Made by a program: the position numbers and the translations under genes. This document shows, one piece after another, positions 8,983 through 11,433 of a DNA stretch of 11,433 nucleotides; within the stretch, counting starts at the first letter, position 1; every line of letters starts with the position of its first letter. The notes beneath the pieces were generated by a model that saw nothing but the letters and a program-made list of their open reading frames with translations, was not told the DNA's origin and did no database searches. Origin of the DNA: Isohypsibius dastychi (lineage: Eukaryota > Tardigrada > Eutardigrada > Parachela > Isohypsibiidae); the NCBI GenBank assembly GCA_034696485.1, contig JAQIWT010001302.1, positions 1 through 11,433 on the forward strand. The letters run 5' to 3'.

Positions 8983-11057
8983 TCAGGGCTCTTTAGGCTG
9001 GTGTCCGGGATATCGCTCTTGGTCTCTCTTCCAGGCCATGATTCCTTCATAGAAAGCTGTCGGAAGTCGGCTGAGAGCCGTACATTTTTCTGGAACGAGC
9101 TTTTCACGCGCCAGCTCCAAGATATGAGCTAAAAATTGTAAATATTTCAACCATGCCCAGAAAATGAAACTAGACAGGAAACATGCAGCTTACCGCTAAT
9201 GGCTGCAAAAAACATGTCCCCCAGCATTCGCTCAAACACTCCATACATGCGCTTGTTGCCAGCCTCGTTGAAGCGCCGCAGTTCATACAGAGAGCAACAT
9301 CGACGCAATCCACCGTCGCCGCCAATAAGTCGCTGCATCAGTAGCCAGATATATCGCCCTTGACTAAACTTTGGATTTTTCAGCTGATCTTTCAATATTT
9401 CGAATTCGGTGTCCACATAAACATCCCAACTATCATGAAGACGCATCTTTCCATGTCCAGGAACTTGGAAGTACCAATCAGATCTGTCGTCGAAGAGCTT
9501 ACAAGCTGCAGGGTCCGCGACACTAGGGTTCTTCAAATGGCGCTCCTGACCCATTCCAAAACGGATTTTCCTGATGTATGGATTTTCTGAAAAGTTAAGT
9601 GCGATTAATTTGAGACTAAACATTTTGAATCATTGTCGCCGCTTACCCCGCAGAATTAACGTTCGCTTCGCAATTTCATGCCCGTCGATCTCGTCGTCAG
9701 ATGTTGGATCTAAAATACACAAGCTGGCCGATAAGAATGTCTGGACAAAGGTCACTGCGTACGAGTAATACAGATCGGAATTTTCAAAATCAACTCTTTT
9801 GCCGGTGGCAACAAGAGATAAAATAAACCTTGTGGCTAACCGAAACTCCAAAATTGACGAGGCTATTACAGAATAAAAAGCAAGGACGTTTCAAACATCC
9901 AAACATAAGATTCAGCATTTCAAATAAACCGAACTGAGACCGTCAAGTCAGAACCGGTATCGGGTAACTACACTTGGTGCCTACGGTATACAATATTGAA
10001 TGGGCGGAAGTGGCATCAACAATTCGGTATCAAACAGTACTGCACTTCGAAAAATATGGTACAGTTACCCGAAAATGCGCGAGTCGAAATGGATTGTCTT
10101 GCTGGTGCCGTAATCTTCACATTTGAGGATGGGGATGCAAGCCTGAAATCGCCGCAAAATGTGATCTTGCTCGAACGAGAATAAGAAAATTCTTAGTGCA
10201 ACTTACTTCTGTTTCTTCGCTTTTGACTCGCCGAGCGCAGTGTCACTATTACGTTTGCTCGGATTAACAACCGTATCGCCAGCTCTCTCAACTTCACTTT
10301 CTTGGTCATCCTCTTGCTCGGACTCCTCTGCCGCTACAGCAGAATATCAGTCTGATATCCGAAACGGAAAAAAACACGAAAATGGAGGACTCACTTTCAT
10401 CGTCAAACAGCTGTGGAGAGTTTGTTTCTTCCAGCTCGAAATCGAATTCTGAATTATAAAGAGGGAAATCTTCCTGGAGGCTTTCGTTATCATTTGATTC
10501 AGAAGCTGGTAATCCGCTTTTATAGTCGTAACCGAAATGTTGCACTGGTTTCGTACTGGAATGAAGATGATCTCTGCAGGCAGAATTGTGTTCCTGATGG
10601 TTCTCTTGGTCCACCTAGATATAAAGCTCAATATCAGACAACGGGAAACACCTTATGACGTTAAAAATAATTCTGAGCTACGCCAGAAAAACCATACCTG
10701 CTCAAGCAACAAGCTCAAATCTTCCAGATTCGTCACATGTTCGTTCCCAGTCACATCTTTAACGAATGTTGGTTCAAGTGGTTGGTCGTTGATGAAGACA
10801 GATGGAACTAATACAAATCCTCCACTTGCCTCCTTGCAGTTCACGCGGACTGCTTTCTTGATGCGCGGAACAGACGACAGAAGGTCAAGCTGGTAGATCA
10901 ATGCAGTCTTAGTACGTCGATCAAAAGCCTTCTTCCAAGGACTTGGAAGGAATTCGGGATTGGGGTCCAAATGATGCAGTAACTGCTGGAAACTCATCGC
11001 CGCTTTTGTGCTGTCGCCGCGAAGCACGACATTGTTTGTGGGCCTCAAGCGACGCAT
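8983..11057 (-). CDS. Tandem family copy C: putative nuclear protein with BEN-like C-terminus
   Basis: Seven exons: 10698-11057, 10395-10614, 10207-10333, 10069-10142, 9647-9862, 9194-9586, 8983-9128; total 1536 nt, 511 aa, every phase matching. Residues 1-120 are the N-terminal domain (SPWKKAFDR, VPSVFINDQPLEPTFVK). Residues 121-193 are acidic and aromatic (DFPLYNSEFDFELEETNS). Residues 194-236 end in GESKAKKQK, a possible nuclear localisation signal. Exon 4 is a Ser/Ala linker. Exon 5 shares FENSDLYYSY with copy B. Exons 6-7 hold the BEN-like module: VPGHGKMRLHDSWDV, RYIWLLMQRLIGG, GNKRMYGVFERMLGDMF, then AHILELAREKLV, ending GHQPKEP. ATG 11057 is the first in-frame ATG and is conserved in position. 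A variant poly(A) signal ATTAAA lies at 8836-8841. It is the most complete reference copy here; cellular role is inferred only. Confidence 0.75.
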
Positions 11058-11345
11058 GTCGAAATCGTTGCGTTGAGAAGTATAATTCTTCCAACTGGAA
11101 ATCAAAGTACAGCTCCCAGCAAACGCAAATGTTCACAGAAACGAATCGTTCAAAACAGGAATCACGAAAACGAAATCGGCCTCCGGGAAAATGAAACGAA
11201 AACAAACGCAATAAAATGTTCTGTCGCTACTCGCTACCAGGCACGTTACTAGGTACCGGCTACCAATCAGTCGTCTACCAGGGGATAGGTATGCAACTTC
11301 TACTTCTACGATTTGGCCCTACTTCTACTCTCAAACTCTACTCAA
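11058..11345 (-). promoter_or_regulatory. Upstream region of copy C, shared with copy B; possibly bidirectional
   Basis: Matches 7864-8125. It lies between copy C (minus strand) and the divergent gene starting at 11361, so it may drive both. It contains clustered GCTACC and TACCAG repeats (about 11227-11281), the 30-bp element (11280-11309) and CTTCTAC repeats (11296-11333). No unambiguous TATA box was seen. Confidence 0.5.
11280..11309 (+). repeat. 30-bp element, direct copy 2
   Basis: Begins AGGGGATAGGTATGCAACTT and continues into CTACTTCTAC. It lies about 50 nt before the ATG at 11361. See the related copies at 8061-8090 and, inverted, 8409-8437. Confidence 0.75.
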
Positions 11346-11360
11346 TGAAACGTCAGTACC

Positions 11361-11433
11361 ATGAACGACGGCTATTTCGGCACACCCCGATACATGCAAA
11401 ATGCCTTCTATTTCGGTTCACTGGTCAAGTACG
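11361..11433 (+). CDS. Start of a divergent gene, cut by the window end
   Basis: ATG in an acceptable context (CAGTACCATGA), open for 24 codons to the window edge: MNDGYFGTPRYMQNAFYFGS and on. Family not recognised. The segment YFGTPRYMQNAFYFGSLVKY lines up with YTGPTRYRIPEFIAGYLKIY of the small ORF at 8563-8778 (8 of 20 identical, no gap). It is divergent from copy C with 303 bp between the two starts. Confidence 0.4.
   Translation, partial: MNDGYFGTPRYMQNAFYFGSLVKY

Noticed and set aside
10207-10333. Treating exon 3 as the last exon because AAG TAA ends its frame
   Set aside because: All three copies have a conserved donor (AA then GTAAGT or GTGAGT) exactly there, and a 74-nt exon with matching phase follows in each.
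1-11433. Transposon, CRISPR, tRNA or rRNA signals
   Set aside because: No transposase or reverse-transcriptase motifs, no regularly spaced repeats, and no cloverleaf-like sequences were seen; the repeats present are gene duplications or short palindromes.

Overview
The window reads as animal genomic DNA, most likely from a dipteran insect such as a mosquito. It holds multi-exon genes with short GT-AG introns (mostly 50-220 nt), about 45% GC by eye, and an insect-type gustatory receptor. Species cannot be fixed from sequence alone. No rRNA, tRNA, CRISPR array or recognisable transposase was found.

Layout, mostly on the minus strand. Positions 35-1372 carry a four-exon gustatory receptor. The rest is a head-to-tail array of one gene family: copy A (1976-3960, intact, 442 aa), orphan 3' module D (4598-5359), copy B (5734-7863, eight exons, one-base frameshift in exon 3) and copy C (8983-11057, intact, 511 aa). 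Exon structures were rebuilt by hand from splice sites, reading phase and comparison between copies. In A and C all seven exons join in frame and finish at a stop codon. A short ORF with its own poly(A) signal (8563-8778) lies between C and B. A divergent plus-strand gene seems to start at 11361 and runs off the window.

The family has a conserved first half (exons 1-4): a 120-residue N-terminal domain, an acidic and aromatic Ser/Asp/Glu-rich tract, a Lys-rich possible nuclear localisation signal and a Ser/Pro-rich linker. The second half has diverged strongly. It ends in a roughly 100-residue module whose pattern resembles a BEN domain (DNA- or protein-binding in chromatin regulators), and every copy has a phase-1 intron at the same place inside it. 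The layout suggests a local family of nuclear regulators with a constant front half and fast-changing recognition ends. The BEN assignment is inference without a profile search.

Most unusual are two predicted introns of only 29 nt in unrelated neighbouring genes, the frameshift in copy B, the orphan C-terminal module D, and a 30-bp element present in direct and inverted copies near the gene starts.
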